Below are positions 25,313 through 33,686 of a stretch of DNA of 64,000 nucleotides, piece by piece. The DNA is taken from the NCBI RefSeq assembly GCF_004784475.1, contig NZ_SRRT01000008.1, positions 62,001 to 126,000 on the forward strand, written 5' to 3'. The position numbers and the translations under genes are program-made. The stretch's first letter is position 1. Each line of letters opens with the position of its first letter. Source of the DNA: Streptomyces bauhiniae (GTDB taxonomy: Bacteria; Actinomycetota; Actinomycetes; Streptomycetales; Streptomycetaceae). Under the pieces are notes generated by a model. The model did no database searches. It saw only the letters and a list, made by a program, of their open reading frames with translations, and had not been told where the DNA came from.

Positions 25313-25418
25313 GGATCACCTGCCGGTTACCAGTCGGTAGAAAGTGCCGGACAACCTACGGGACCGCTCCGGGGAGCGCAATGGTTACCGTAGGTAGCCC
25401 GGTCCCCGGCAAGGGCGG

Positions 25419-25871
25419 TCAGCCCGGCGCGCCCGAGGAGAAGCGGCGCAGCAGCGGGGAGAGCACCAGCACCGACTTGGTCCGCTCCACGAAGGGCTCC
25501 CCGGCGATCCGCTCCAGCACCCGCTCGAAGTGCCGCATGTCGGAGGCGAAGACCTGGGCGATGGCGTCCGCGTCCCCGGTGACGGTGGACGCGGCCACCA
25601 CCTCCTGGTAGCGCTCGAGCCCGCGCAGGATGGTCTCCGGCGAGGTGTTGCTGCGGCAGTAGATCTCGATGTACCCCTCGGTCTCCCAGCCGAGGGCCGC
25701 CGGGTCCACCCGGACGGTGAACCCGGTGATGGCTCCGGTGGCCCGCAGCCGGTCCACGCGCCGCTTCACGGCGGGCGCGGACAGGCCGACCAGTTGCCCG
25801 ATGTCCGCGTAGGAGCGGCGGGCGTCCTCGGCGAGGGCGTGCACGATGCGTTCGTCGAGATCGTTCAGCAC
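25419..25871 (-). CDS. Lrp/AsnC-family transcriptional regulator
   Basis: A 150-residue Lrp/AsnC protein: an N-terminal helix-turn-helix (about 5-50; SYADIGQLVGLSAPAVKRRVDRL) and a C-terminal RAM ligand domain (about 65-145). It probably senses an amino acid. It starts at GTG 25871 with no recognisable ribosome binding site, and no other in-frame start exists before an upstream stop, so it may be leaderless. An inverted repeat lies directly upstream and may be its own operator. The nearby amino acid oxidase is a possible target, but not adjacent. Confidence 0.9.
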   Translation of the reverse strand: MLNDLDERIVHALAEDARRSYADIGQLVGLSAPAVKRRVDRLRATGAITGFTVRVDPAALGWETEGYIEIYCRSNTSPETILRGLERYQEVVAASTVTGDADAIAQVFASDMRHFERVLERIAGEPFVERTKSVLVLSPLLRRFSSGAPG

Positions 25872-25883
25872 AGGGGGTGGTTC

Positions 25884-25916
25884 ACTTCGTCGGTACGGTC
25901 ACTTCTCCTACGAAGT
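25884..25916. promoter_or_regulatory. Inverted repeat upstream of the Lrp gene
   Basis: ACTTCGT (25884-25890) and ACGAAGT (25910-25916) are exact inverted repeats with 19 bases between them, 13 bases before the Lrp start codon. This fits autoregulation, which is usual for the family. Confidence 0.4.
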
Positions 25917-25979
25917 AGAACACGAACCGCGCCCGCCCCCGCACCTGGGAAGCTCCCAGGTCGCAGGCGTGCGGAGGGG

Positions 25980-27422
25980 TCAGCTCCAGCTCGCGTGCAG
26001 GGGCATGCCCTCGGCGTACCCGGCCGCGCTCTGGATGCCGACGATGGCCTTCTCGGCGAACTCCTCCAGCGAACCGGCACCGGCGTAGGTGCAGGAGGAG
26101 CGGACGCCCGCGATGATCGAGTCGACCAGGTCCTCCACGCCCGGCCGGGCCGGGTCGAGGAACATGCGGGAGGTGGAGATGCCCTCCTCGAAGAGCCCCT
26201 TGCGGGCGCGGTCGTACGACGACTCCTCGGAGGTGCGGTTGCGCACCGCGCGGGCGGACGCCATGCCGAACGACTCCTTGTACAGGCGGCCGTTGGCGTC
26301 CTGCTGGAGGTCGCCGGGCGACTCGTAGGTGCCGGCGAACCAGGAGCCGACCATCACGTTGGAGGCACCGGCCGCGAGCGCCATGGCGACGTCGCGGGGG
26401 TGGCGGACACCGCCGTCGGCCCACACGTGCTTGCCGTGCTTCTTCGCCTCGGCGGCGCACTCCAGCACGGCGGAGAACTGGGGGCGGCCCACGCCGGTCA
26501 TCATCCGGGTGGTGCACATGGCGCCCGGTCCGACACCGACCTTGATGATGTCGGCGCCGGCCTCGATCAGATCGCGGACGCCCTCGGCGGAGACGATGTT
26601 GCCCGCGACGATCGGCACCTGGGGGTCGAGGGCGCGCACGGTGCGGACCGCGCTGATCATCGACTCCTGGTGGCCGTGCGCGGTGTCGATGACGAGGGTG
26701 TCCACGCCCGCGTCGAGGAGCTGCTTGGCCTTGCCCGCCACGTCGCCGTTGATGCCCACGGCCGCCGCGATGCGCAGCTTGCCGTCGGCGTCCACGGCCG
26801 GGGTGTACAGGGTGGCGCGCAGGGCGCCCTTGCGGGTGAGGATGCCGGCGAGGCGGCCCTCGGCATCGACGGCCGGGGCGTAGCGGCGGTTGGCCGCGTC
26901 CAGGATGTTGAACGCCTCGCGCGGGTCGATGCCGGCGTCGAGCAGCAGCAGGTCGCGGGACATGACCACTTCGAGCTGGGTGAAGCGGTCGACCCCGCTG
27001 AGGTCCTGGTCGGTGACGACACCGACGGGACGGTAGTCGGCGTCCACGACGACACCGGCGTTGTGCGACCGCTTGGGCAGCAGGGCCAGCGCGTCGGCCA
27101 CCGTCTGGTGCGGGGACAGCACGATCGGGGTGTCCAGCACGAGGTGGCGGCTCTTGACCCAGGAGACGACCTCGGTGACGACGTCGATCGGGATGTCCTG
27201 CGGGATGACCACCAGGCCGCCGCGCCGGGCCATCGTCTCCGCCATCCGGCGTCCCGCGATGGCGGTCATGTTGGCGACGACCAGCGGGATGGTGGTACCG
27301 GTGCCGTCGGGAGAGCCGAGGTCCACCGCCTGCCGGGAGCCGACCGCCGATCGGCTCGGCACCATGAAGACGTCGTCGTACGTCAGGTCGTAGGCGGGCT
27401 GGATGTCATTGAGGAAACGCAC
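25980..27422 (-). CDS. guaB1: GuaB1-family IMP dehydrogenase-related protein (GMP reductase-like)
   Basis: A 480-residue TIM-barrel protein with an inserted CBS pair (about 95-205). The catalytic cysteine is C303 in GPGAMCTTR. Actinobacterial GuaB1 proteins, long annotated as IMP dehydrogenase, act as GMP reductases in mycobacteria, returning GMP to IMP, and the CBS pair binds purine nucleotides. The conserved N-terminus MRFLNDIQPAYDLTYDD begins at GTG 27422; an ATG at 27494 would add 24 residues and is less likely. Single gene with the Lrp gene 108 bases downstream. Confidence 0.92.
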   Translation of the reverse strand: MRFLNDIQPAYDLTYDDVFMVPSRSAVGSRQAVDLGSPDGTGTTIPLVVANMTAIAGRRMAETMARRGGLVVIPQDIPIDVVTEVVSWVKSRHLVLDTPIVLSPHQTVADALALLPKRSHNAGVVVDADYRPVGVVTDQDLSGVDRFTQLEVVMSRDLLLLDAGIDPREAFNILDAANRRYAPAVDAEGRLAGILTRKGALRATLYTPAVDADGKLRIAAAVGINGDVAGKAKQLLDAGVDTLVIDTAHGHQESMISAVRTVRALDPQVPIVAGNIVSAEGVRDLIEAGADIIKVGVGPGAMCTTRMMTGVGRPQFSAVLECAAEAKKHGKHVWADGGVRHPRDVAMALAAGASNVMVGSWFAGTYESPGDLQQDANGRLYKESFGMASARAVRNRTSEESSYDRARKGLFEEGISTSRMFLDPARPGVEDLVDSIIAGVRSSCTYAGAGSLEEFAEKAIVGIQSAAGYAEGMPLHASWS

Positions 27423-27548
27423 GTGCCGCACATCCCAGTCGATCAGAGGTGACCCCCTGACGGGTGCGCCAGGGGGAAAGAGCACGTACTTCATTCTCCC
27501 ATGCCAGGGCCCTGATCATGCCCTCACGGAACCTCCAGGGACCCGAGG

Positions 27549-27884
27549 TCACAGCTCGGAGGTTCCTCCAAGGGCGAGCATCACGTCGAGGAACGAGGTG
27601 CGGTCCACCGCCTCGGAGAACACGTCCCGCGCGATCCGCCACTCCTGCCCGTTCAGCTCGGCGAACGGCTCCCAGTTCCGTACGACGATCAGCAGCCCGC
27701 GCTCGATGGCGGCCGGGGGCCAGAGGGTGGTGTCGGAGAGGGAGTCCAGCAGGGCGTCCCAGTTGCGGCCGAACCAGTCGGGCAGGTTCAGCGCCGACAC
27801 CACCTGGTCCATCAGCCCGGCCTTGTTCCGGACCCCCTTGAGGTCGAGGGTGACCGCAACCCGGTCGACAAGGTCTTCGCTCAT
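27549..27884 (-). CDS. Barstar-family RNase inhibitor
   Basis: A 111-residue barstar homologue. The hallmark LPDWFGRNWDALLDSL (about 34-49) forms the helix and loop that plug the RNase active site. The ATG at 27884 overlaps the stop codon of the upstream RNase gene by four bases, so inhibitor synthesis is coupled to toxin synthesis. It stays in the cytosol, where it would neutralise RNase that has not been exported. Confidence 0.9.
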   Translation of the reverse strand: MSEDLVDRVAVTLDLKGVRNKAGLMDQVVSALNLPDWFGRNWDALLDSLSDTTLWPPAAIERGLLIVVRNWEPFAELNGQEWRIARDVFSEAVDRTSFLDVMLALGGTSEL

Positions 27885-28333
27885 CTCAGCACCGCCCGGA
27901 ACGAGTTGTAATGATCATCGGTGTAGTAGAACTCCCCGCCGTCCCCGGTGACCATGCGCCGGGCACCCCGGTCGCTCGATCCGGGGGTCGGCACGGTGTA
28001 CTCGTGGTAGTAACCGCGCTGGTGCTGGGGCAGACGGCCCTCGAAGTTCCCGAAGACGATCCCGTCCCGTGCGTACGGATAGGGGCCGCCCTTGTCGATG
28101 AGGGCGAGGGTCCGCCGCGCCTCGACGGGCAGCTTGGATTCGGGGACGGTGGCCATGCCCTTGGCCCAGGCCGGGACCGAAACGGTCTTCTGCGAGGCGG
28201 CCGGGGGCTCGGTGGCCGTGTCCGTACCGGCGCAGCCGGCCAGCAGGACACCGAGGACGGCCAGCACACCGGCGAGCAGACATGCCCGGCCGCTGTTTCG
28301 CTTCAGGATCTGGGGGACGAACCGCGACAGCAT
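27881..28333 (-). CDS. Guanyl-specific ribonuclease, RNase Sa family, predicted lipoprotein
   Basis: A 150-residue protein with a lipoprotein signal (basic KR at 11-12, hydrophobic core, lipobox LAGC with C34) and an RNase Sa-like domain (about 62-150). The catalytic set of RNase Sa is present: E111 in YYHEYTV, R122 and R126 in DRGARRM, and H141 in DDHY. The disulfide cysteines of RNase Sa are missing; C34 is the only cysteine of the mature form. It should be anchored outside the membrane and cut RNA after guanosine. The ATG at 28333 lacks a ribosome binding site, and a stable hairpin ends nine bases upstream of it. Confidence 0.88.
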   Translation of the reverse strand: MLSRFVPQILKRNSGRACLLAGVLAVLGVLLAGCAGTDTATEPPAASQKTVSVPAWAKGMATVPESKLPVEARRTLALIDKGGPYPYARDGIVFGNFEGRLPQHQRGYYHEYTVPTPGSSDRGARRMVTGDGGEFYYTDDHYNSFRAVLR

Positions 28334-28342
28334 GCCGCAGAT

Positions 28343-28370
28343 GCTGCCACGGCCCGCCCGCCGTGGCAGC
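28343..28370 (-). terminator. Hairpin between the SorC regulator and the RNase gene
   Basis: GCTGCCACGG (28343-28352) and CCGTGGCAGC (28361-28370) are exact inverted repeats with an eight-base loop. It lies 19 bases after the SorC stop and nine bases before the RNase start, so it may end the regulator transcript, limit RNase translation, or both. Confidence 0.55.
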
Positions 28371-28389
28371 GTTCCGCCGGATTCCGTCC

Positions 28390-29433
28390 TCAGACCCCGT
28401 CGGGGTCGGCGCGGCTGAGCGCGGGCTTCGGCGCGGCGCCCGCGGTGAGCAGGTAGTCCGCGGCCGAGGTGTCCGTCACCAGACTGGTGACCAGCCCGGA
28501 GCGCAGCACCGCGTCGATCGCCGGGGCCTTGCGCTGCCCGCCCGCGATGGCCACGACCTCGGGGATACGGCGCAACTGGTCGGTCTTGACCGTGATGCAC
28601 CGCTCCCCCAGGTCCCGTCCGATCCGGCGCCCGTCGGCGTCGAAGAGGTGCGCGGACATCTCGGCGGCGACCCCGAGCGAGGCGTAGTGCGCGCGCTCCT
28701 CGTCGCTGAGCATGTCGTGCACCGTGGAGATGCCCGGCTCCCAGGAGCCGATGGAGACGCAGGCGACCGTGACCTTGTCGAAGTACTCGAAGGCGCGGGC
28801 GATCCCGGTCTGGTTGCGCAGGGCGGCGGCCGTGGCCTCGTCCGGCAGCAGCATCGGCGCGTAGATGGGGTGGGCGTCCCCGCCGGACACCTGGGCGGCA
28901 CGGCGGACGGCCTCCACCGAGCCGCGCTCGGCGGTCCCGGCGTCGTACACGCCCGTGAGCTGCACCACCGTGCACGGCGGCAGCCGGTCGAGCGCGGCCG
29001 CCATGTGGATGGTGGAGCGGCCCCAGGCGAGGCCGAGGACATCGCCCTCGTCGACGAGTTCACCGAGCAGGTCGGCGGCGACCTCGCCCAGGTTCTCCGG
29101 GTCGGGGGTCTCCTCGGCGTCGGCCGGGGACTCGACCACGACGGCGTGTCTGAGGCCGTACCGGGCGCGGAGCGCGTCCGAGCGCTCGGCGTCCAGCTCG
29201 GCCGGGACGCGGATCTCGATACGGACGAGATCCCGTTCGAGGGCGGTCTCCAGCACTCGGGCCACCTTGAAGCGGCTGACGCCGAACTCCTCGGCGATCT
29301 GGATCTTGGACTTGCCCTCCAGGTAGAAGCGGCGGGCCATGGCCGCCGCCTGCACCAGCTCAGCGGGTCCCATCCGCATGGCTGACCGGCCCGCCGACAT
29401 ACCCGACACGGCGCTCTCCTCACTGCTGTTCAC
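28390..29433 (-). CDS. SorC-family sugar-binding transcriptional regulator
   Basis: A 347-residue SorC/DeoR-type regulator: an N-terminal helix-turn-helix (about 25-65; YLEGKSKIQIAEEFGVSR) and a sugar-phosphate-binding domain with a phosphosugar-isomerase fold (about 75-335; GLAWGRSTIHMAAAL). It probably responds to a sugar phosphate. Its position beside rpe, a pentose-phosphate enzyme, hints at carbon metabolism. GTG 29433 opens the frame; GTG 29409, six bases after GGAG, is an alternative start. Confidence 0.9.
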   Translation of the reverse strand: MNSSEESAVSGMSAGRSAMRMGPAELVQAAAMARRFYLEGKSKIQIAEEFGVSRFKVARVLETALERDLVRIEIRVPAELDAERSDALRARYGLRHAVVVESPADAEETPDPENLGEVAADLLGELVDEGDVLGLAWGRSTIHMAAALDRLPPCTVVQLTGVYDAGTAERGSVEAVRRAAQVSGGDAHPIYAPMLLPDEATAAALRNQTGIARAFEYFDKVTVACVSIGSWEPGISTVHDMLSDEERAHYASLGVAAEMSAHLFDADGRRIGRDLGERCITVKTDQLRRIPEVVAIAGGQRKAPAIDAVLRSGLVTSLVTDTSAADYLLTAGAAPKPALSRADPDGV

Positions 29434-29523
29434 ACTCTGGATTCGCCGTTCATCCTCGCAGATCCGGCGCCGTGAATCCGCCCTGATGGGCGGCCTTCTC
29501 TCAACCGTTCACCTACGCGTGGC

Positions 29524-30210
29524 TCAGTGGCCGCACGCCCAGGACGAATCGGCGATCGCCCGGTCCGCCTGCGCGCGCAGCGCACGGACCGCCTCGGCCG
29601 GGTCCTGGGCCCCGTACACGGCCGATCCGGCGACGAACACGTCCGCCCCCGCCTCGGCGCAGCGCTCGATCGTCTCGGCCGAGACACCGCCGTCGACCTG
29701 GAGCCACATCTGCAGGCCGTGCTTGGCGATCAGGTCGCGGGTGCGGCGGATCTTGGGCAGCGTGATGTCGAGGAACGCCTGCCCGCCGAAGCCCGGCTCG
29801 ACCGTCATGATCAGCAGCATGTCCAGCTCGGGGAGCATGTCCTCGTACGACTCGATCGGCGTCGCGGGCTTGAGGGCCATGGCGGCGCGGGCGCCCTTGG
29901 CGCGGATCTCGCGGGCGAGCCGGATGGGGGCGTGCGCCGCCTCGACGTGGAAGGTCACCGAGGAGGCGCCCGCCTCGACGTACTGCGGGGCCCAGCGGTC
30001 CGGGTCCTCGATCATCAGGTGGCAGTCCAGCGGGATGTCCGTGGCGCGGGCCAGGGACTCCACGACGGGGGTGCCGAGCGTGAGGTTCGGGACGAAGTGG
30101 TTGTCCATGACGTCGACGTGGAGATAGTCGGCGCCCTCGACCGCCTTCGCCTCGTCGGCGAGGCGGGCGAAGTCTGCGGACAGGATGCTGGGGTTGATCT
30201 GCGCGGCCAT
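29524..30210 (-). CDS. rpe: Ribulose-phosphate 3-epimerase
   Basis: Interconverts ribulose 5-phosphate and xylulose 5-phosphate in the pentose phosphate pathway. The 228-residue TIM barrel has INPSILSADFA at the start, the metal-binding HVDVMDNHFVPN, DCHLMIEDPD and the second catalytic aspartate in QVDGGVS, plus the phosphate loop VAGSAVYG. The ATG at 30210 matches the family start. It lies about 90 bases upstream of the SorC gene and 159 downstream of rsmB. Confidence 0.96.
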   Translation of the reverse strand: MAAQINPSILSADFARLADEAKAVEGADYLHVDVMDNHFVPNLTLGTPVVESLARATDIPLDCHLMIEDPDRWAPQYVEAGASSVTFHVEAAHAPIRLAREIRAKGARAAMALKPATPIESYEDMLPELDMLLIMTVEPGFGGQAFLDITLPKIRRTRDLIAKHGLQMWLQVDGGVSAETIERCAEAGADVFVAGSAVYGAQDPAEAVRALRAQADRAIADSSWACGH

Positions 30211-30300
30211 GGACCAAGCCTGCCATGCCCCTCCGGGGGGTGCGGGGTCAGGTCCGGGGTGGTGGGGGTCGGGTGTTCGGGTGCCGGCCCGGTGGGGGTT

Positions 30301-30325
30301 GTTCGCGCAGTTCCCCGCGCCCCTG
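30301..30325. repeat. Streptomyces intergenic repeat, copy 1
   Basis: The 25-base core at 30301-30325 contains CGCAGTTCCCCGCGCCCCTG, a sequence seen between genes many times per Streptomyces chromosome. A second copy lies at 51190-51214 on the other strand. It sits in the rpe-rsmB gap and can form part of GC-rich hairpins. Confidence 0.7.
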
Positions 30326-30369
30326 GGTTGGCCCGGCCCGGCTGGGTTCAAGGGGTGCCCCTGATTCCC

Positions 30370-31788
30370 TCACGCTGTGCGGCGGATCAGGGCCAGGTAC
30401 ATCGCGTCTGTGCCGTGTTTGTGGGGCCAGAGTTGGATGTCGGGGCCCTCGCCGAGGTCGGGGACGCCGGGGAGGAGGGGGCGGGCGTCGATCAGTTCGG
30501 TGTCGGGGTGTTGCTTGAGGAGGTCGGCCACTACTGCCCGGGTTTCCGCGAGGTGGGGGGAGCAGGTGGCGTAGCCGACGATGCCGCCCACGCGGACGGA
30601 GTCCAGGGCGGTGCGGAGGAGGGCTCGCTGGACCGGGGCGAAGTTCTCGAGGTCCTCGGGGCGGCGGCGCCAGCGGGCCTCGGGGCGGCGGCGCAGGGCG
30701 CCGAGGCCGGTGCAGGGAACGTCCATCAGGACGCGGTCGAAGGTGCCGGGGAGCCACGGCGGACGGGTGCCGTCGGCGGTGATCACCTGGTACGGGCCGG
30801 GGTTGCCGGCCAGCGCCTTGGCCACCAGGCCCGCGCGGTGCGGCTGCTTCTCGGAGGCGACCAGGGTGGCACCGCGCTGGGCGGCCAGGGCGGCCAGCAG
30901 CGCGGCCTTGCCGCCGGGGCCCGCGCAGCCGTCGAGCCACTTCTCGTCGGGGCCGTCCAGGGGCGCGTTGGCGAGGGCGAGGGCGACGAGCTGGCTGCCC
31001 TCGTCCTGCACACCGGCCCGTCCCTCGCGCACGGCCTCCACCGCGCCCGGCTCGCCGCCCTCGGTGAGCCGTACCGCGTACGGGGACCAGTCGCCGGCCA
31101 CGGCCGCGTCCTCGGTGAGCAGTTCCTCGGTGGTGGACCGGCCGGGCCGCGCGACGAGGGTGACCTCGGGGCGCTCGTTGTCCGCCGCGAGAAGTTCCTC
31201 GATGCCGGCGCGGCCGCCGCCGAGGGAGTCCCACAGCGCGGAGACGACCCAGCGGGGGTGGGAGTGGACGACGGCGAGGTGGTCCTCGGGGTCCTCGTCG
31301 TAGGGCGGCGCGACCCGCTCCAGCCAGCCGTCCAGGTCGTGCTGGGCGATCTTGCGCAGCACGGCGTTGACGAACTTGGCCCGCCCGTCGCCGAGCACCA
31401 CCCGCGCCAGCTCCACCGAGGCCGAGACGGCGGCGTGGGTGGGGATGCGCGTCCCGAGCAATTGGTGCGCGCCCAGGCTCAGTACGTCGAGCACCGGCGG
31501 GTCCACCTCGCGCAGCGGCCGGTCCACGCAGGCGGCGATGATCGCGTCGTAGGTGCCCTGGCGGCGCAGCGTGCCGTAGACCAGCTCGGTGGCGAGGGCG
31601 GCGTCCCGCGCGTCGAAGTCGCCGTTCTCCCGCGCCTTGCGCAGCAGCGGGGGCAGCACGAGGTTGGCGTAGGCGTCCCGCTCGTCCACCGCGCGCAGCG
31701 CGTCGAAGGCGAGGACGCGGACGGGGTCCTTCTGGGGGCGCCGGTAGGGCTTGGCGGGCCGGTGCGGCCGACGGGACTGCTCGCTCAC
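30370..31788 (-). CDS. rsmB: 16S rRNA (cytosine-967-C5)-methyltransferase
   Basis: Methylates C967 of 16S rRNA. Of 472 residues, about 25-165 form a NusB-like RNA-binding domain and about 230-470 a SAM-dependent methyltransferase: the SAM motif LDGCAGPGGKAALLA, DVPCTGLGALRRRPEARW with one catalytic cysteine, and YATCSPH with the other. The GTG at 31788 gives the basic, Pro-rich N-terminus seen in relatives. It lies 80 bases after fmt in the same direction, the usual fmt-sun order. Confidence 0.95.
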   Translation of the reverse strand: MSEQSRRPHRPAKPYRRPQKDPVRVLAFDALRAVDERDAYANLVLPPLLRKARENGDFDARDAALATELVYGTLRRQGTYDAIIAACVDRPLREVDPPVLDVLSLGAHQLLGTRIPTHAAVSASVELARVVLGDGRAKFVNAVLRKIAQHDLDGWLERVAPPYDEDPEDHLAVVHSHPRWVVSALWDSLGGGRAGIEELLAADNERPEVTLVARPGRSTTEELLTEDAAVAGDWSPYAVRLTEGGEPGAVEAVREGRAGVQDEGSQLVALALANAPLDGPDEKWLDGCAGPGGKAALLAALAAQRGATLVASEKQPHRAGLVAKALAGNPGPYQVITADGTRPPWLPGTFDRVLMDVPCTGLGALRRRPEARWRRRPEDLENFAPVQRALLRTALDSVRVGGIVGYATCSPHLAETRAVVADLLKQHPDTELIDARPLLPGVPDLGEGPDIQLWPHKHGTDAMYLALIRRTA

Positions 31789-31868
31789 GGGAAAGGTGCT
31801 CCGGATGTGGTCAGGGGGTGCGGTCACCAGCGTACGTCGGCGGACCGTCACCCCCCACTCGCGGGGTG

Positions 31869-32801
31869 TCAGCCGCCGAGCGACTCGCCTTCGGTGATCC
31901 GCGCCCCGCGCGCCCAGTCGGCGGCCCGCATCGGCTTCTTGCCCTGCGCCTGCACCCAGAGCAGCTCGACGGCGTACGAGCCCGTGCCCACGTGCACACT
32001 GTTCTTCCCGACGGCGAGCTGCCCGGGCGCGAGGTCGGTCCGCTCGGGCACCGGCCTGACCTGCACGAGCTTGAGCCGCTCGCCCCGGAACACCGTCCAC
32101 GCGCCGGGGGCGGGCGTGCAGCCGCGCACCACCCGGTCGACGCGCAGCGCGGGCGCCGTCCAGTCGGCCCTGGCGTCCTCGACCGTGATCTTCGGCGCGA
32201 GCGTGATGCCCTCGGCGGGCTGCGGTACGGCCTTCAGGGTGCCGTCCGCGATGCCGTCCATGGTGGCCGCGAGCAGCCCGGAACCGGCGAAGGCGAGCCG
32301 GGTGAGCAGGTCGCCGCTGGTGTCGGTGGGGCGGATCTCCTCGGTGACGGTGCCGTAGACCGGGCCGGAGTCCAGGCCCTCCTCGATGAGGAAGGTGGAG
32401 GCGCCGGTGATCTGGTCGCCCGACATGATCGAGTGCTGTACGGGCGCGGCTCCGCGCCAGGCGGGCAGCAGCGAGAAGTGCAGGTTGACCCAGCCGTGGA
32501 CGGGGATGTCGAGGGCGACGCGGGGCAGCAGGGCGCCGTAGGCGACGACCGGGCAGCAGTCCGGGCCGATCTCCTTCAGCCGCTCCAGGAACGCCGGGTC
32601 GCGCGGACTGGCCGGCTTCAGCACCTCGATCCCGGCCTCCTCCGCCCGCTCGGCCACGGGCGAAGCGACCAGCCTGCGCCCCCGCCCGGCGGGCGCGTCG
32701 GGCCGCGTGACGACGGCGGCCACCTCGTGCCGCCCGGAGTCGATCAAAGCGTCCAGAGCGGGAACGGCGACCTCGGGGGTACCGGCGAAGACAAGCCTCA
32801 T
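31869..32801 (-). CDS. fmt: Methionyl-tRNA formyltransferase
   Basis: Formylates initiator Met-tRNA with 10-formyltetrahydrofolate. The 310-residue enzyme has the N-terminal FAGTPEVAVPAL loop, the catalytic HFSLLPAWRGAAP block (Asn, His and later Asp145-type residue in GLDSGPV) and a C-terminal OB-like domain (about 205-310). Promoter on the minus strand: -10 TAGACT at 32846-32851. The spacer is filled by a perfect 18-bp palindrome. Confidence 0.96.
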   Translation of the reverse strand: MRLVFAGTPEVAVPALDALIDSGRHEVAAVVTRPDAPAGRGRRLVASPVAERAEEAGIEVLKPASPRDPAFLERLKEIGPDCCPVVAYGALLPRVALDIPVHGWVNLHFSLLPAWRGAAPVQHSIMSGDQITGASTFLIEEGLDSGPVYGTVTEEIRPTDTSGDLLTRLAFAGSGLLAATMDGIADGTLKAVPQPAEGITLAPKITVEDARADWTAPALRVDRVVRGCTPAPGAWTVFRGERLKLVQVRPVPERTDLAPGQLAVGKNSVHVGTGSYAVELLWVQAQGKKPMRAADWARGARITEGESLGG

Positions 32802-32845
32802 GGTCAGAAACGACCCTCTCGAACGACAGCAAACGGCAGCGGACC

Positions 32846-32874
32846 AGTCTATGACCGCGCGCGGTCATCAGGTG
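32846..32874 (-). promoter_or_regulatory. fmt promoter with an 18-bp perfect palindrome in the spacer
   Basis: On the minus strand TAGACT (32846-32851) is a good -10 hexamer. The 17 bases up to a weak -35 (CACCTG, 32869-32874) are almost exactly the palindrome ATGACCGCGCGCGGTCAT (32851-32868). A repressor bound there would block RNA polymerase. Confidence 0.5.
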
Positions 32875-33017
32875 GCCGAGGCCGCCGACGGCGATCGGCA
32901 CCACATGTTGTCCAGCCTCCCGGCCAACAGCAAACGGGTGGTGCGCGGGTGGGAGACCCCGGCGTACAAACACACCCCGCACGCCCCCACCCCGTGACCA
33001 GCGGAGCGCCCACGCGT

Positions 33018-33038
33018 TGGTCAAGAGAGAGTTGACCA
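33018..33038. promoter_or_regulatory. Inverted repeat upstream of the 175-residue hypothetical gene
   Basis: TGGTCAA (33018-33024) and TTGACCA (33032-33038) are exact inverted repeats around GAGAGAG. It lies 57 bases before the start at 33095 and could be an operator or a leader hairpin; TTGACC within it could also serve as a -35 box. Confidence 0.4.
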
Positions 33039-33094
33039 CTTCGGGCCGCCAAAGCCGCCCACTTCCTTTCAACGCCGGTTCGAGAGGCTTGTTC

Positions 33095-33622
33095 ATGGCC
33101 GACCACGCAACCCACGACGCCCAGGCCCGTGCCAGCCTGCACTTGCTGGTGCGCGACATCGAGCGGGTCCGCCGGCAGGTGGACGCGCTGCGCACCCTCA
33201 CCGCCCAGCTCGGCAACGTCTACCGTCCCCGCCGCTCCGGTCCGTCCACCGGCTTCGTCGTCTACGGACGCGCCCCCGCCCCGACGGTCCGCCTCGCCCA
33301 GGAACTCCGGGACAGCGTCGAGACCCTGGTGACGGCGGCCGTGGACTTCGACCGCTCGCTCGGCTTCTCGTGGGACGCGGTGGGCTCCGCGCTCGGCGTC
33401 ACCAAGCAGGCCGTGCACCGCCGTTACGGCGCCCGCCGGGCCGCCGCCCAGGCCGCGGCCGAGGCCGAGCGGGCCGGCGAGCCCTCGGGCACCCGCACCA
33501 TCAACACCGGTATGCCGACCGTTCCCGCGGCCCGCTCCATGCCGACCCAGCCGACCTCGGGCAGCCCCACCCTCCGCGACGACCCGAGGCCCCCGGCCTT
33601 CCCGGGCCCCCGCAGCGGCTGA
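33095..33622 (+). CDS. Conserved hypothetical protein with helix-turn-helix-like segment
   Basis: A 175-residue protein. Residues 1-75 form an Arg-rich helical region with a coiled-coil look (HLLVRDIERVRRQVDALRTL). Then comes a likely helix-turn-helix (about 88-115; WDAVGSALGVTKQAVHRRYG), and the last 60 residues are Pro/Ser-rich and probably disordered. A DNA-binding role is likely, but no family name can be given. It is the only rightward gene in a long leftward stretch. ATG 33095 has GAGAGGC upstream; an ATG-less longer frame from 33017 includes the inverted repeat and is unlikely. Confidence 0.8.
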   Translation: MADHATHDAQARASLHLLVRDIERVRRQVDALRTLTAQLGNVYRPRRSGPSTGFVVYGRAPAPTVRLAQELRDSVETLVTAAVDFDRSLGFSWDAVGSALGVTKQAVHRRYGARRAAAQAAAEAERAGEPSGTRTINTGMPTVPAARSMPTQPTSGSPTLRDDPRPPAFPGPRSG

Positions 33623-33636
33623 CCGGACCCGCCCCG

Positions 33637-33665
33637 CGCCCTCCCGGTAACCGACCGGGAGGGCG
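33637..33665. terminator. Bidirectional terminator between convergent genes
   Basis: CGCCCTCCCGGT (33637-33648) and ACCGGGAGGGCG (33654-33665) are exact 12-bp arms with a five-base loop, placed between the ends of the hypothetical gene and priA. Confidence 0.8.
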
Positions 33666-33686
33666 TTCGTATGCGCGTCAAGAACC

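Noticed and set aside
27549..28333. Classical type II toxin-antitoxin module
   Set aside because: The RNase has an export signal and lipobox, so it is a secreted or anchored RNase with a cytosolic protector rather than an intracellular toxin.
32707..32997. Small open frame between fmt and the hypothetical gene
   Set aside because: It runs through the fmt promoter and its palindrome, has no ribosome binding site and no family resemblance.
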